From a bacterium (lineage in GTDB: Bacteria > Armatimonadota > UBA5829): a stretch of DNA of 64,000 nucleotides. The stretch is taken from the NCBI GenBank assembly GCA_021372295.1, contig JAJFUS010000006.1, forward strand, positions 1 through 64,000, in the 5' to 3' direction. The notes below the pieces were generated by a model, which was not told where the DNA came from, ran no database searches, and was given only the letters and a program-made list of their open reading frames with translations. Below are positions 17,569 to 26,591 of this stretch, one piece after another. The position numbers were made by a program, and so were the translations under genes. How positions within the stretch are numbered: the first letter of the stretch is position 1; the number at the start of each line of letters is the position of its first letter.

Positions 17569-18700
17569 ATAAATCCCGTTCTTCCAATTCCACATTGACC
17601 TGCCGTGAAACCGACAGGAGTATTCCAGCTGCGATCATCATAGAAATAAGTGACGACCCGCCATAGCTGATAAACGGCAGCGGCACGCCGGTCGCCGGAA
17701 TCGACGCGCTCACAACCGCAACATTTACAATCGCCTGCAGCCCGATAATCGAGCTGATTCCCACCGCCACCAGATTGCCGTACGTGCTCTTAGACCTGCG
17801 CGCGACATCCAGCCCACGGTAAACCAGAAGAAGGAAAACCGCCAGCAGCACTATGCCGCCAATCAGTCCAGCCTCCTCACCGAGTGTGGCAAAAATGAAG
17901 TCGGTGGACGCCGCCGGTATATAGAGTTTCTCACGGCCCTCGCACAAACCCACGCCCGTCAGACCGCCGGTTCCAAGCGCAATCAACGAGTGGATCACCT
18001 GATAACCATCGCCGTAAGGATCTTTCCAAGGATTGAGCCAAACCCATATTCGCTGCAGACGATACGGCTCAAGCAGCACGAGTCCGCCCACAGCCGCAGC
18101 GCCCGTTCCCAATATGCACACAAGATGCCGTTTCATTGCGCCAGCGGCGTAAAGCATTATGAAACACGTTCCAACAATCGCCAGCGTGGTTCCAAGATCA
18201 GGTTCGATCACGATTAACCCGCACATAACCGCCACAACAAGCGCAGGCGCGATCCAACCCTCGCCCAGCCGCCTTATACGCATCTTGCGCCTGGAAAATA
18301 TCCCAGCCAGATACAGCACGACCGCAATCTTCGCCAGTTCCGACGGCTGCAGGTTGACCGGCCCAATCGGAATCCATCTGAACGCGCCGTTAACCCTTCG
18401 TCCGACTCCCGGAACCATAACCGCGACAAGCAGCAGCAATGAGACCACCAGCAGTGGCAAAGTCCACTTTATAAGACTGGCGAGCCGCACCCTCGACACC
18501 GCAAACATCAGCCCAAGCCCAGCCGCCGCAAACATGATCTGGCGCTTAACCATATACCAGATGTCGTAATTCGCCCACTTGGCGTCGCCGGTCTTTGCGT
18601 AACTCGCGTCGAACACCAGCAGCACTCCCGCGATCAGCAGCAGCGCGACAGCTCCCATCACTCCAATGTCCGGCGGAGCAAGCCTGGCTTCCTTTCTCAT
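17456..18700 (-). CDS. ftsW: Lipid II polymerase FtsW (SEDS family)
   Basis: The multi-pass SEDS glycosyltransferase of the divisome, partner of FtsI. The 414 residues hold about ten membrane segments and family motifs such as WIPIGPVNLQPSELAKIAVV, GLIVIEPDLGTT, the TDFIFATLGEEAGLIG loop and GVPLPFISYGGSSLI. The C-terminal tail after about residue 368 is hydrophilic and basic (GKRGGGSSRHRSGYRASVRR) and is encoded within the 5' end of murG in another frame. It lies directly after murD, as in many dcw clusters. Confidence 0.95.
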   Translation of the reverse strand: MRKEARLAPPDIGVMGAVALLLIAGVLLVFDASYAKTGDAKWANYDIWYMVKRQIMFAAAGLGLMFAVSRVRLASLIKWTLPLLVVSLLLLVAVMVPGVGRRVNGAFRWIPIGPVNLQPSELAKIAVVLYLAGIFSRRKMRIRRLGEGWIAPALVVAVMCGLIVIEPDLGTTLAIVGTCFIMLYAAGAMKRHLVCILGTGAAAVGGLVLLEPYRLQRIWVWLNPWKDPYGDGYQVIHSLIALGTGGLTGVGLCEGREKLYIPAASTDFIFATLGEEAGLIGGIVLLAVFLLLVYRGLDVARRSKSTYGNLVAVGISSIIGLQAIVNVAVVSASIPATGVPLPFISYGGSSLISMMIAAGILLSVSRQVNVELEERDLYESSVDGRRNGRSRVSRGKRGGGSSRHRSGYRASVRR

Positions 18701-18747
18701 GTCTGTTCTCCGTTATGCGTCAGCCAATGCTTTCGCAATTCGCCTTT

Positions 18748-20118
18748 CTAACTTTTTGACTGGACTGCTTCTTTGAACACCTGGCCGCGGTGCTCAAACG
18801 AGTTGAACATGTCGAAACTCGCGCAGCCCGGCGTGAGAACTACAACATCGCCCGGCTCGGCCAGTTTTCGAGCAATTTCCACAGCTTCCTGCATCGAACC
18901 CGCGCGAGATATAGCCTCAAACCCGGCCTTTCGAGCGGCGGCGTCTATCAAACCCGCGTCCGCGCCGATGAGCACCACGTGCTTCGCCTTGCGTTTGAAC
19001 GCCTCGCCCAGAGGAGCGTAGTCCGACCCCTTGTCCTTGCCGCCCGCGATTATTATCTGCGGCTCGTCAATCGCCTCGACCGACCGCACCGCCGCATCGA
19101 CATTGGTGCACATGGAGTTGTTGATATACTCCACGCCGTCGATCACAGCCACCGACTCCAGCCTGTGCTCCACTGGCTTGAACTCTCTGACGGCCTTGAG
19201 AATACTCTCGGGCTTGACGCCCATAGCCAGAGCCGCGCACGACGCCGCGAGAACGTTTTCGACATTATGCTCGCCCCTAAGCGGTATGTCAGACCGAGTG
19301 CAGACAACCGTCTCTACGCCGTCAAGCCGCACGATCAAATCATCGCCACGGACAAATCCGCCCTCGCTGATATCAGACTTTCGACCAAACATCAAAACTC
19401 GACCCTTAAGGCCAGACGCAAGCGACGCCGTAAACGCATTCTCGGCGTTTGTGACCGCGAAGTCACCGCCGGATTGATTCTCAAATATACGCGCTTTGAG
19501 TCCCGCATACTCTTCGATGCTCGCATGACGATCCATGTGGTCGCTCGTCACATTCAGCAGCATCGCGACTTTCGGCTTGAACGAAGTAATCCATTCCAAC
19601 TGAAAAGTGCTGATCTCGGCCACTATTACGCTGTCGGCGGTCGCCTTGTGCGCAGCCGTAACCAACGGCAACCTGATATCTCCCGCCACAACGTTTCCCG
19701 CAATATACGTATCGCGGCCGTCCGCCATCATGATCTGACCGGTAAGGACAGTGGTGGTGGTCTTTCCATTCGTACCAGTAATAGCAATAATCGGAGCCTT
19801 CGACAGCCTATACGCCAACTCGATCTCTGAAATGACCTCGATCCCACGTCTTTCAGCCTCGGCAAAAACAGGCATGCTCTTCGGCACACCCGGGCTTGGA
19901 ACGACGAGGTCTATGCCGTCCAGATCGACCGAGTCCGACCCCGCTCTGACCTCCGCGCCGATCCGATCCGCGAAATCGATTGCTTCAGCAAGCTGAGACG
20001 CGTCTTTCTTGTCATATAGCATAGTGCGCGCGCCAAGCTCACGCATCACTTCCGCAACAGCCAAACCGGTCCGCGCCATGCCGATTACCGCTATCGACTT
20101 ATCATTATAGCCAGACAT
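18748..20118 (-). CDS. murD: UDP-N-acetylmuramoylalanine--D-glutamate ligase MurD
   Basis: Adds D-glutamate to UDP-MurNAc-L-Ala. It begins SGYNDKSIAVIGMARTGLAV. The P-loop is ITGTNGKTTTTVLTG, followed by NVTSDHMDRH and a C-terminal GGKDKGSDYAPLG motif that is diagnostic for MurD. The ATG at 20118 shares one base with the mraY stop (TAATG), so I preferred it over the in-frame extension into mraY. The last codons lie in a GTCAAAAAGTTAGAAAG repeat that also occurs at the end of ftsI. Confidence 0.97.
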   Translation of the reverse strand: MSGYNDKSIAVIGMARTGLAVAEVMRELGARTMLYDKKDASQLAEAIDFADRIGAEVRAGSDSVDLDGIDLVVPSPGVPKSMPVFAEAERRGIEVISEIELAYRLSKAPIIAITGTNGKTTTTVLTGQIMMADGRDTYIAGNVVAGDIRLPLVTAAHKATADSVIVAEISTFQLEWITSFKPKVAMLLNVTSDHMDRHASIEEYAGLKARIFENQSGGDFAVTNAENAFTASLASGLKGRVLMFGRKSDISEGGFVRGDDLIVRLDGVETVVCTRSDIPLRGEHNVENVLAASCAALAMGVKPESILKAVREFKPVEHRLESVAVIDGVEYINNSMCTNVDAAVRSVEAIDEPQIIIAGGKDKGSDYAPLGEAFKRKAKHVVLIGADAGLIDAAARKAGFEAISRAGSMQEAVEIARKLAEPGDVVVLTPGCASFDMFNSFEHRGQVFKEAVQSKS

Positions 20119-21182
20119 TACCACCAACCCATCGCCGCACCGGCAAACCCAAGCACAGCGGCAATCACTCCGCAAATCCAGAACCGCACCACGACCTTCT
20201 GCTCAGGCCAGCCCAGCATCTCGAAATGATGATGCACCGGGCTTTTTAGGAACACCCGCCTGCCGGTTCCCGTTCTGATTCGAGTATATTTAAACACAGC
20301 CCACTGGAGGGCTGTCGAAAGGCCGTCGAGAATAAATACCATCCCGATCACGATCAATAGAACCTCGCGATGCGTCACAATCGCAGATGCGGACAGCAGC
20401 GCACCAAGCGCGAGGGAACCCGTATCGCCCATGAACACCTTGGCAGGATTTGCATTGTACCAAAGAAACGCCAGACATGCACCGGACGTCGCGACAAGCA
20501 ACGGTGTAAGAACAAAAGGCCACGTGGTAAAGCCAATGATCAAATCGCCCGAAGGGGGCAATCCACACCACACAAGAACAGGGACTAAAATCAACACTAA
20601 TCCTGAAACGAGACCATCCAGCCCGTCTGTAATGTTGACAAAATTCGACATCCCTGCAATGAAAAATGTGGCAAGCACCCAATATGCCTCACCAAGGAAA
20701 AAATGCTTCCCTGCAACGTTTAGCACAGGGTCGAAGCCGGCCTGCCGCAGCCACAGCACGAATCCTGCGGCGATTAGCAGTTGCAGTGCAGCTTTGGGTT
20801 TGCTGGAGATACCACGTATGCCTCTAACCGGCTTGATAGTTAAGTAGTCATCGACCAGCCCCACAAAGGCATAACTCAACACCAATATCAGCAGCGCCAT
20901 CAAATATCTGAAACATTCAGGGTAGAAAAACTCATGAAGAGACGTCTTTCCGGCGCTATACAGCGCTGTGGGCACTCCAATAAGAATACCTAGGATTATT
21001 ATTATTCCGCCCATTGTAGGCGTTCCAGCTTTTGATTTATGAGACTCAGGACCATCGACCTGGATCGTCTGCCCTATCTTCAAACGCTTCAACAAGCGTA
21101 TGACACCAGGTGCAATCATCATCGACACAACAAACGCGACAGCAAACGTCAGCACCACAAGATTATAGTCAAGAAACAGCAA
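20118..21182 (-). CDS. mraY: Phospho-N-acetylmuramoyl-pentapeptide transferase MraY
   Basis: Transfers phospho-MurNAc-pentapeptide to undecaprenyl phosphate, giving lipid I. A 354-residue polytopic protein with the motifs SHKSKAGTPTMGGI (start of the first catalytic loop), VGLVDDYLT (the aspartate pair), NFVNITDGLDGL, FMGDTGSLALGALL and PVHHHFEMLGWPEQKVVVRFW. It overlaps the end of murF by 14 bases. Confidence 0.97.
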   Translation of the reverse strand: MLFLDYNLVVLTFAVAFVVSMMIAPGVIRLLKRLKIGQTIQVDGPESHKSKAGTPTMGGIIIILGILIGVPTALYSAGKTSLHEFFYPECFRYLMALLILVLSYAFVGLVDDYLTIKPVRGIRGISSKPKAALQLLIAAGFVLWLRQAGFDPVLNVAGKHFFLGEAYWVLATFFIAGMSNFVNITDGLDGLVSGLVLILVPVLVWCGLPPSGDLIIGFTTWPFVLTPLLVATSGACLAFLWYNANPAKVFMGDTGSLALGALLSASAIVTHREVLLIVIGMVFILDGLSTALQWAVFKYTRIRTGTGRRVFLKSPVHHHFEMLGWPEQKVVVRFWICGVIAAVLGFAGAAMGWW

Positions 21183-22542
21183 TCAGCCCCTCCACAATCC
21201 GCTCCATCTTCATAGCGCGTGAGCCTTTCACCAGCACGACATCACCCTCGCACAGCTTTGACGGCAATTCGCGGGCGGCAAGCGCGCTGTCATCGAACTC
21301 GCTTACCAGGCTCACGGGCATACCGGCGTCAATCGCGCCGCGGGCGATAAGCTTGGCAAGCTGACCGACCACCACCAGCATATCTATGCCGCACTCTTTC
21401 ACGACCCTGCCGGTCTCCATGTGCGCGTTCAAAGCGTGATCACCGAGCTCTAGCATATCGCCCAGCACGGCTATTTTTCGAGTGCCCTCCATCATCGCAA
21501 GAGTCCTCAAAGCGCTCTGCACCGACGCCGGGCTGGCGTTATACGTGTCGTCAATAACTACCGCGCCCTTGCGCGTAGGGATCACATTCGAGCGCTTCTC
21601 TGGAGCCTTGAAGTTCGCCAGAGCCTCGCGAATATAGTCGTGCGGAATCTCCAACACCTCGCCGACGGCAATCGCGGCCAGAGCATCCTTTATATTGTGC
21701 TCGCCCGGCACGTGAATGCGAACGTCGAACGACCCTCGCGGTGTCTGTACCTCGAAAGCGCAGCAGCCCTTGGAATCCAGACCAGCCGAGACCGCGCGTA
21801 TATCGGAGGTCGCGCTCTCACCGAATGAGACAACCCTGCACTTCGCCCGAGCGCTCAAACGGTCGAAATAAGCATCGTCCGCGTTGAGAACCGCAGCGCC
21901 GTCTGCGGGAAGATAGTCCAAAAGCTCACCCTTGGCGTCAGCGATGGCGTCGATGCTGCCCAACAGCTCTATGTGAGACATGTGAATGTTGGTAATCACG
22001 CCGACAAACGGTTTCGCGATCTTCGCCAGATACTCTATCTGACCTGCGCCGCGCATGGCCATCTCCACCACGGCTGTCCGGTGCTTTGGCGAAAGCTCAA
22101 ACAATGTCAGGGGCAGCCCGATCTCATTGTTGAAATTGCCCGCGCTCTTCAAGACCGGCCCTCTCGCCGCCACAACAGCCGCAATCATCTCTTTGGTGGT
22201 AGTTTTGCCGACGCTGCCCGTCACTCCGACCACCACCGGGTCGAATTTGGATCGATAATACGCGGCAAGCTCGCCGAGAGCGGCAAGGGTGTCGTCCACG
22301 CGAATCGCCAGACACCTCGCCTCAACCTTACGAGACACGACCACGCCCGAAGCGCCCTTAGCAAGCGCGTCGGCAAGGAATTTGTGTCCCTCCGAACTTT
22401 CTCCAGTCAGGGCGAAGAACAAATCGCCCGGCTTGATGGTGCGCGTGTCGGTGCTGACACCAGTGATCTTCGTATCCAAATCGCCCGAGAGCAATTCTCC
22501 ACGCACTGCCTGCAAAACTTCTTCAGCTTTGATTGTCTGCAT
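21169..22542 (-). CDS. murF: UDP-MurNAc-tripeptide--D-alanyl-D-alanine ligase MurF
   Basis: Adds D-Ala-D-Ala to the UDP-MurNAc tripeptide. The 457 residues show VSTDTRTIKPGDLFFAL, the P-loop GVTGSVGKTTTKEMIA, a MAMRGAGQIEYL motif specific to MurF and VIDDTYNASPASV. It starts 18 bases after murE ends. Confidence 0.97.
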   Translation of the reverse strand: MQTIKAEEVLQAVRGELLSGDLDTKITGVSTDTRTIKPGDLFFALTGESSEGHKFLADALAKGASGVVVSRKVEARCLAIRVDDTLAALGELAAYYRSKFDPVVVGVTGSVGKTTTKEMIAAVVAARGPVLKSAGNFNNEIGLPLTLFELSPKHRTAVVEMAMRGAGQIEYLAKIAKPFVGVITNIHMSHIELLGSIDAIADAKGELLDYLPADGAAVLNADDAYFDRLSARAKCRVVSFGESATSDIRAVSAGLDSKGCCAFEVQTPRGSFDVRIHVPGEHNIKDALAAIAVGEVLEIPHDYIREALANFKAPEKRSNVIPTRKGAVVIDDTYNASPASVQSALRTLAMMEGTRKIAVLGDMLELGDHALNAHMETGRVVKECGIDMLVVVGQLAKLIARGAIDAGMPVSLVSEFDDSALAARELPSKLCEGDVVLVKGSRAMKMERIVEGLIAVS

Positions 22543-22560
22543 GTCTCGAACTCTCCGCTC

Positions 22561-24045
22561 TTAGCTCTTAATCTTCAATTCGATAGCTTCCAACGCCACT
22601 TCCCTGTCGTCGAAGTGGATCGTCTTATCGGCAAATATCTGATAATCCTCGTGACCCTTGCCCGCGATCACGACCAAATCGCCTGTTTCGGCCATCCCAA
22701 TCGCCTCAAAAATCGCTTTCCGGCGATCCTCCTGCACTGTGATCTTCGACTTCTTATCGTCAGGAATGCCGCCCAGAATATCATCGATAATCGCCGATGG
22801 ATTCTCTTTTCGCGGGTTATCGGACGTAATCACTGCAATATCGGCCAAATCCGTCCCGATCTTGCCCATAATCGGACGCTTGCCCTTGTCGCGATTGCCG
22901 CCGCACCCGAAGACCGCGATAAGGCGCTTATCCGTCAGAGTCCTGGCAGTTTTGAGCACGTTTTCCAACTCGTCGGGAGTGTGGGCATAGTCCACCAACA
23001 CGCCGAAAGCCTGCCCGCATTCGACCGATTCAAACCGACCAGGCGCACCGGCTGCATTCGCGAGACCCTCGCTTATCGTATCAAGGCTTAGGCCGAGGGC
23101 GATTCCCACAGCCGCGGCCGACAGCGCGTTATAGACGTTAAACGCCCCGCCGATATTCATCGCGACCGGCGCACTCTCATCGCGATAGGTCATATTAAAC
23201 GCAACCGACTTCTCACTGACAACCGCATCACTTGCGACGACATCCGCGCCGTCGCTCATACCAAATGTAATAACGCTTCCGCAAGAGGCCGCGATGACTT
23301 TTCCGGCCTGAATATCGTCAAAATTTATAACCGCGTGGAACGCCTTGTTCGAGAGCTTCGGCAAATCCCTAAAGAGAATCGTCTTCGCATCGAGATAGGC
23401 TTCTTCGGTAATGTGGAAGTCGAGATGGTCGCGCGCAATATTGGTGAACACGCCGCAGTCGAACTCGCAGCCCAGCGCTCGACCCTGATATAGACCGTGC
23501 GAACTGACCTCCATCGCGACGACTTCGACACCCATATCGACCATTTGAGCCAATATACGCTGCACATCGACGCTTTCGGGCGTAGTGTGTTCGGTTTCGA
23601 TCATCTCGCTGTCTATCTTCGCCCCGAGAGTGCCGATCAGACCCGACTTCATCCCAGCCGTCTGAAATATCGACTGAATCAGGTGCGTGACGGTCGTTTT
23701 GCCGCTGGTACCCGTGACGCCGATCAACTTGATCTTACGCGACGGATAGCCGTAAAACGCCGACGCGATTTCGCCCATAGCCACCCGGCCGTCCGGCACG
23801 ACCACATAAGGCACGCCTCGTTCAAGCGCCTCGGGCACTTCGCGTTCAGCCACAATCGCCGACGCGCCGGAGTCGAGCGCGCTCATAACGAACTGATGAC
23901 CGTCGAACGATCCACCCTGCATCGCGATAAAAACATACCCCGGACCGACTTTGCGGCTGTCATACGCGATACCCGACACCTGCGCATCGCCCGCGTTTAC
24001 CGACCTGCCGTCCGTCAATAACCTGCTAAGCTCTGAGAACCACAT
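22561..24045 (-). CDS. murE: UDP-MurNAc-L-Ala-D-Glu--meso-diaminopimelate ligase MurE
   Basis: Adds the third residue of the stem peptide. The P-loop is GVTGTSGKTTVTHLIQ and the DNPRKENP motif is the signature for meso-diaminopimelate rather than lysine specificity, so the peptidoglycan is probably DAP type. I chose the ATG at 24045 (WFSELSRLLTDG), the usual family start. The only ribosome-binding-like bases (AGGT) touch this ATG, and a TATAAT lies exactly 7 bases upstream of it, so the mRNA is probably leaderless. A terminator lies just upstream at 24069-24138. Confidence 0.96.
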   Translation of the reverse strand: MWFSELSRLLTDGRSVNAGDAQVSGIAYDSRKVGPGYVFIAMQGGSFDGHQFVMSALDSGASAIVAEREVPEALERGVPYVVVPDGRVAMGEIASAFYGYPSRKIKLIGVTGTSGKTTVTHLIQSIFQTAGMKSGLIGTLGAKIDSEMIETEHTTPESVDVQRILAQMVDMGVEVVAMEVSSHGLYQGRALGCEFDCGVFTNIARDHLDFHITEEAYLDAKTILFRDLPKLSNKAFHAVINFDDIQAGKVIAASCGSVITFGMSDGADVVASDAVVSEKSVAFNMTYRDESAPVAMNIGGAFNVYNALSAAAVGIALGLSLDTISEGLANAAGAPGRFESVECGQAFGVLVDYAHTPDELENVLKTARTLTDKRLIAVFGCGGNRDKGKRPIMGKIGTDLADIAVITSDNPRKENPSAIIDDILGGIPDDKKSKITVQEDRRKAIFEAIGMAETGDLVVIAGKGHEDYQIFADKTIHFDDREVALEAIELKIKS

Positions 24046-24052
24046 ACCTAAT

Positions 24053-24058
24053 ATTATA
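24053..24058 (-). promoter_or_regulatory. -10 box of a probably leaderless murE promoter
   Basis: TATAAT on the minus strand ends 7 bases before the murE ATG, so transcription would begin at or next to the start codon. No good -35 is visible (TCCCGA lies at the expected distance). The intrinsic terminator just upstream makes a promoter here necessary if murE is to be expressed independently of ftsI. Confidence 0.6.
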
Positions 24059-24068
24059 CACCCATCAC

Positions 24069-24138
24069 AAAAAAATCGGGACTGCATGACCTCCGCACAA
24101 GACTTGCCCATTCATCTTATGCGGCTTCACGCAGCCCC
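24069..24138 (-). terminator. Long intrinsic terminator between ftsI and murE
   Basis: On the minus strand a composite hairpin is formed: an outer 12-bp stem (TCACGCAGCCCC/GGGACTGCATGA on the plus strand, 24127-24138 and 24078-24089, two G-U type pairs) and an inner 10-bp stem (CCGCATAAGA/TCTTGTGCGG in minus-strand sense). The outer stem is followed by GA and seven T. It should end the mraZ-ftsI transcript or a small RNA encoded in the gap. Confidence 0.75.
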
Positions 24139-24300
24139 TCCATGAGCGAATGGCCAAATCGGCTGACCAACCCGCCTGCTCCTCGCAAAATTCGCCCAGA
24201 CGCGAGGAGCTAAAATTGATTGGGACGGCGGAGGAAGAGTCGGGCTCGCCCAAGATCCTTCCGCTCCCTGTTTCCCGCAGCCCCAAATCAAAAAGTTTGA
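24139..24300 (-). ncRNA. Candidate structured RNA in the ftsI-murE gap
   Basis: The 160 bases upstream of the terminator fold well in minus-strand sense. One hairpin pairs GCGGA...TCCGC around GGGC-GA-GCCC (about 24230-24265). Another pairs GCTCCTCGC with GCGAGGAGC around a 15-base loop (about 24178-24211). The element carries GGGGCTGCG both at its start and in the terminator stem. An open frame of 73 codons exists here but resembles no protein I know. It matches none of the RNA families I can recall (RNase P, SRP, tmRNA, common riboswitches). It could be an operon-internal small RNA or a repeat element. Confidence 0.35.
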
Positions 24301-24329
24301 AAGTTAGAAAGTCAAAAAGTTAGAAAGTG
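24296..24329. repeat. Short tandem repeat overlapping the 3' end of ftsI
   Basis: Units of AGTTAGAAAGTCAAAA run across the ftsI stop codon, so the last residues of FtsI (LSNFLTF) are encoded by the repeat. The 17-mer GTCAAAAAGTTAGAAAG recurs in inverse orientation at the end of murD (about 18744-18760). Confidence 0.6.
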
Positions 24330-26103
24330 GGAGTTGCGCCATGCGTTTCAGGTCTTCTTCACGTTTCTGCTTGATCTCGTGATTGCTTGGCGCATCGGAC
24401 GGCACTTTCAAATACCACAGCGCCTTCTCGCCTATCTCCTGGAACACCGGCCCCGCGACGGTCGCGCCCCAGTGCGAGCCCTTAGGTCGATTAACCACCA
24501 CAGCTATCGCCAGCCTGGGACTACTCGCCGGAGCGAACCCCATAAACGACGCGATATACGCGCCCGGTTCATACCCACGTCCGTTAGTCTTGGCAATTTG
24601 CGCACTGCCGGTCTTGCCCGCGACAGTGCGGCCGTCAATTCTCGCCGCTTTTCCTGTGCCCGAATCCACGCAGCTCTTCAACAATTTCACGGCCATCCGC
24701 GCCGCTTCTTCAGATATCACACGGGTCTTTTTACCCGGAGTGAACGCCTTGTATATCGAACCGTCCGAATTGCGAACCTCCCGCACGATCTTCGGTTCGA
24801 CACGCACCCCGCCGTTTGCAATCGTAGCGTACACACTCGCCATCTGCAGAGGAGTCACCGCCAACCCCTGGCCGAACCCGATATTCGCCAGACGAATAGG
24901 CCGCCACTTATCGGGAGACTCTATATAACCGACCGCCTCGCAGCCAAAACCCGTGTCCGGTCTATCCAAAAGCCCAAAAGCCTTCTCATACTTATACAGT
25001 TTCTTCGACCCAAGCCTCAGAGCCACATGCGCCGCCGCTATATTACAGGACTGCTCAATCATCCTGAACATATCTACGCCGCCGTGACCGTCCAGATAAG
25101 GCCTGTGAAGTGTACACCTGATGCGGCCGCCTTTCATCTTCTCGCAGCCTGTGCAATGCGCCAATATACTGCGCGGGCTGATTCCCTCGTTGAGCGCGGC
25201 GGAAGCCGTCACCATCTTCAAAGTGCTGCCCGGCTCATACAAGTCGGCTACGGCGCGGTTTCGCCACAACGGCGGTCTCGTCTTGCGAACGTTGTTGGGG
25301 TCATAAGTCGGATAATTCGCCAGCGCGAGAATTTCCCCTGTGGCAGGATCCAACACCACCGCGCACGCGCTGCTAGGAGAGTACGTCCCGGCCATCTTGG
25401 CCAGCGCCTGTTCGGCAATATGCTGGATAGTCGTATCGATGGTGAGATATACGTCTTTGCCGTCCTCTGGCTCGCGGATCACATGCCGGGTTTCGGGAAT
25501 CACTCTGCGGTGGCTATCGAGTTCAGCGCGATACTTGCCATCAATGCCGCTCAATAGACTATTGCTGACGCTCTCGATACCTTCGGCTCCCCCGTTGTCA
25601 ATGTTCGTAAACCCGACAACCTGCGCAGCCAGCGAACCGGCGGGGTAAACCCGCTTGGTATCTCGCTGGATGCCGATGCCCGGAAGCCGGGTGCGGTTTT
25701 TCCAGACCTCGTCGCCGATCCTTGCGTCGATCTGACGCCCCAGCCACACGAAATTTCGTCCGCCGCTCAGCTTTTCTTCGATGATGCTGGGCTCCTTATC
25801 GAGAAGCGCCGCCACTCGAATTGCCGTCCTGGAAGGATCGGACATCTCTCGCCGATTGGCAAAAACGGACGCCGTTTCGATGTTGACGGCCAGAGGGCGG
25901 CCGTAGCGGTCACATATCGAACCTCTGGAGGCAGAGATGGCAATCTCTCGAAATCTTATGGCGGCAGCTCTGCTCGCAAAATAATCGTGCTGCAGAACCT
26001 GCAGATACACGAGCCTCCCCGCAACCGCCACGTAAAGCATCGAAAACACGAGGAAGAGCCATGTAGTCCGTTTTCTCACAAATCCTCTGTGTCCCGGGGC
26101 CAT
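24304..26103 (-). CDS. ftsI: Peptidoglycan D,D-transpeptidase FtsI (PBP3)
   Basis: The class B penicillin-binding protein of the divisome that crosslinks septal peptidoglycan. One N-terminal membrane helix (TTWLFLVFSMLYVAVAG) is followed by the pedestal domain (ISASRGSICDRYGRPLAVN). The transpeptidase motifs are SxxK in YEPGSTLKMV, SxN in EQSCNIAA and KTG in AGKTGSAQ. No PASTA repeats are present, unlike many Gram-positive PBPs. The ATG at 26103 has GGAG six bases upstream; a TTG further out would add ten residues. It follows ftsL in the usual order. Confidence 0.96.
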   Translation of the reverse strand: MAPGHRGFVRKRTTWLFLVFSMLYVAVAGRLVYLQVLQHDYFASRAAAIRFREIAISASRGSICDRYGRPLAVNIETASVFANRREMSDPSRTAIRVAALLDKEPSIIEEKLSGGRNFVWLGRQIDARIGDEVWKNRTRLPGIGIQRDTKRVYPAGSLAAQVVGFTNIDNGGAEGIESVSNSLLSGIDGKYRAELDSHRRVIPETRHVIREPEDGKDVYLTIDTTIQHIAEQALAKMAGTYSPSSACAVVLDPATGEILALANYPTYDPNNVRKTRPPLWRNRAVADLYEPGSTLKMVTASAALNEGISPRSILAHCTGCEKMKGGRIRCTLHRPYLDGHGGVDMFRMIEQSCNIAAAHVALRLGSKKLYKYEKAFGLLDRPDTGFGCEAVGYIESPDKWRPIRLANIGFGQGLAVTPLQMASVYATIANGGVRVEPKIVREVRNSDGSIYKAFTPGKKTRVISEEAARMAVKLLKSCVDSGTGKAARIDGRTVAGKTGSAQIAKTNGRGYEPGAYIASFMGFAPASSPRLAIAVVVNRPKGSHWGATVAGPVFQEIGEKALWYLKVPSDAPSNHEIKQKREEDLKRMAQLPLSNFLTF

Positions 26104-26161
26104 GTCATCTCCAGAAGTCGGAGGGGAGGTCAAAAGTCAGAAACCTCCACTCCGGTATCGT

Positions 26162-26554
26162 CTAATCGTCAGTACTCTTGGCGCTGGCGACAGTCTGAGG
26201 GGGATGGACATAGTCGTAATCGGTCGCATATACCATCCCGGTCTTTTCGGCAGCAGCCACCACCTTATGCGGACTCGAAAGACGGTTGTACTCCACCTTG
26301 AGCCGCTCGTTCATAAGCTTGGCGGCGCGGCACTCGGCGGTAAGCCTGGCGCGATTGTATCCGGTGACCGTCACGTTCGCATAAACCGCGACCCAACCGA
26401 ACAGCATCACGACCGCAATCACTGGAAGGAGCATCTTGAGACCATGTTTAAACCGGGCGAAACGAAGCCGCCGACTTCGAGCGCGCAGCGCCCTCGGCGA
26501 TAAGCGAGTGGTTCCCGCAGTGTCTGTTTTCCGCCGCACAGCAGCAACAGCCAT
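26162..26554 (-). CDS. ftsL: FtsL-like cell division protein
   Basis: A 130-residue bitopic protein with a basic N-terminal tail of about 38 residues (RRLRFARFKHGLK), one membrane helix (MLLPVIAVVMLFGWVAVYA) and then a short heptad-type coiled coil (ARLTAECRAAKLMNERLKVE). Sequence identity in FtsL is always poor. The call rests on topology and on the position between rsmH and ftsI, where ftsL normally sits. AAGGAGG lies 8 bases before the ATG at 26554. Confidence 0.8.
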   Translation of the reverse strand: MAVAAVRRKTDTAGTTRLSPRALRARSRRLRFARFKHGLKMLLPVIAVVMLFGWVAVYANVTVTGYNRARLTAECRAAKLMNERLKVEYNRLSSPHKVVAAAEKTGMVYATDYDYVHPPQTVASAKSTDD

Positions 26555-26591
26555 CCCAATGCCTCCTTTTGTGCCTGCCAGCACTTGTTTT

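Noticed and set aside
18790-19830. A 346-codon plus-strand frame opposite murD
   Set aside because: Antisense shadow of murD with no recognisable domain.
21973-23091. A 372-codon plus-strand frame opposite murF/murE
   Set aside because: It spans two convincing Mur ligase genes on the other strand and shows no family motif or ribosome-binding site.
24065-24286. A 73-codon minus-strand frame in the ftsI-murE gap
   Set aside because: It covers the terminator and other hairpins, lacks a ribosome-binding site and reads like no known protein; a structured RNA explains the region better.
24139-24300. Assignment of the ftsI-murE gap to RNase P, SRP, tmRNA or a cobalamin riboswitch
   Set aside because: The conserved core words of these RNAs are absent.
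24334-25557. A 407-codon plus-strand frame opposite ftsI
   Set aside because: It is fully antisense to a clear PBP gene, resembles no protein and has a low-complexity Arg/His-rich translation typical of the complementary strand of GC-rich genes.
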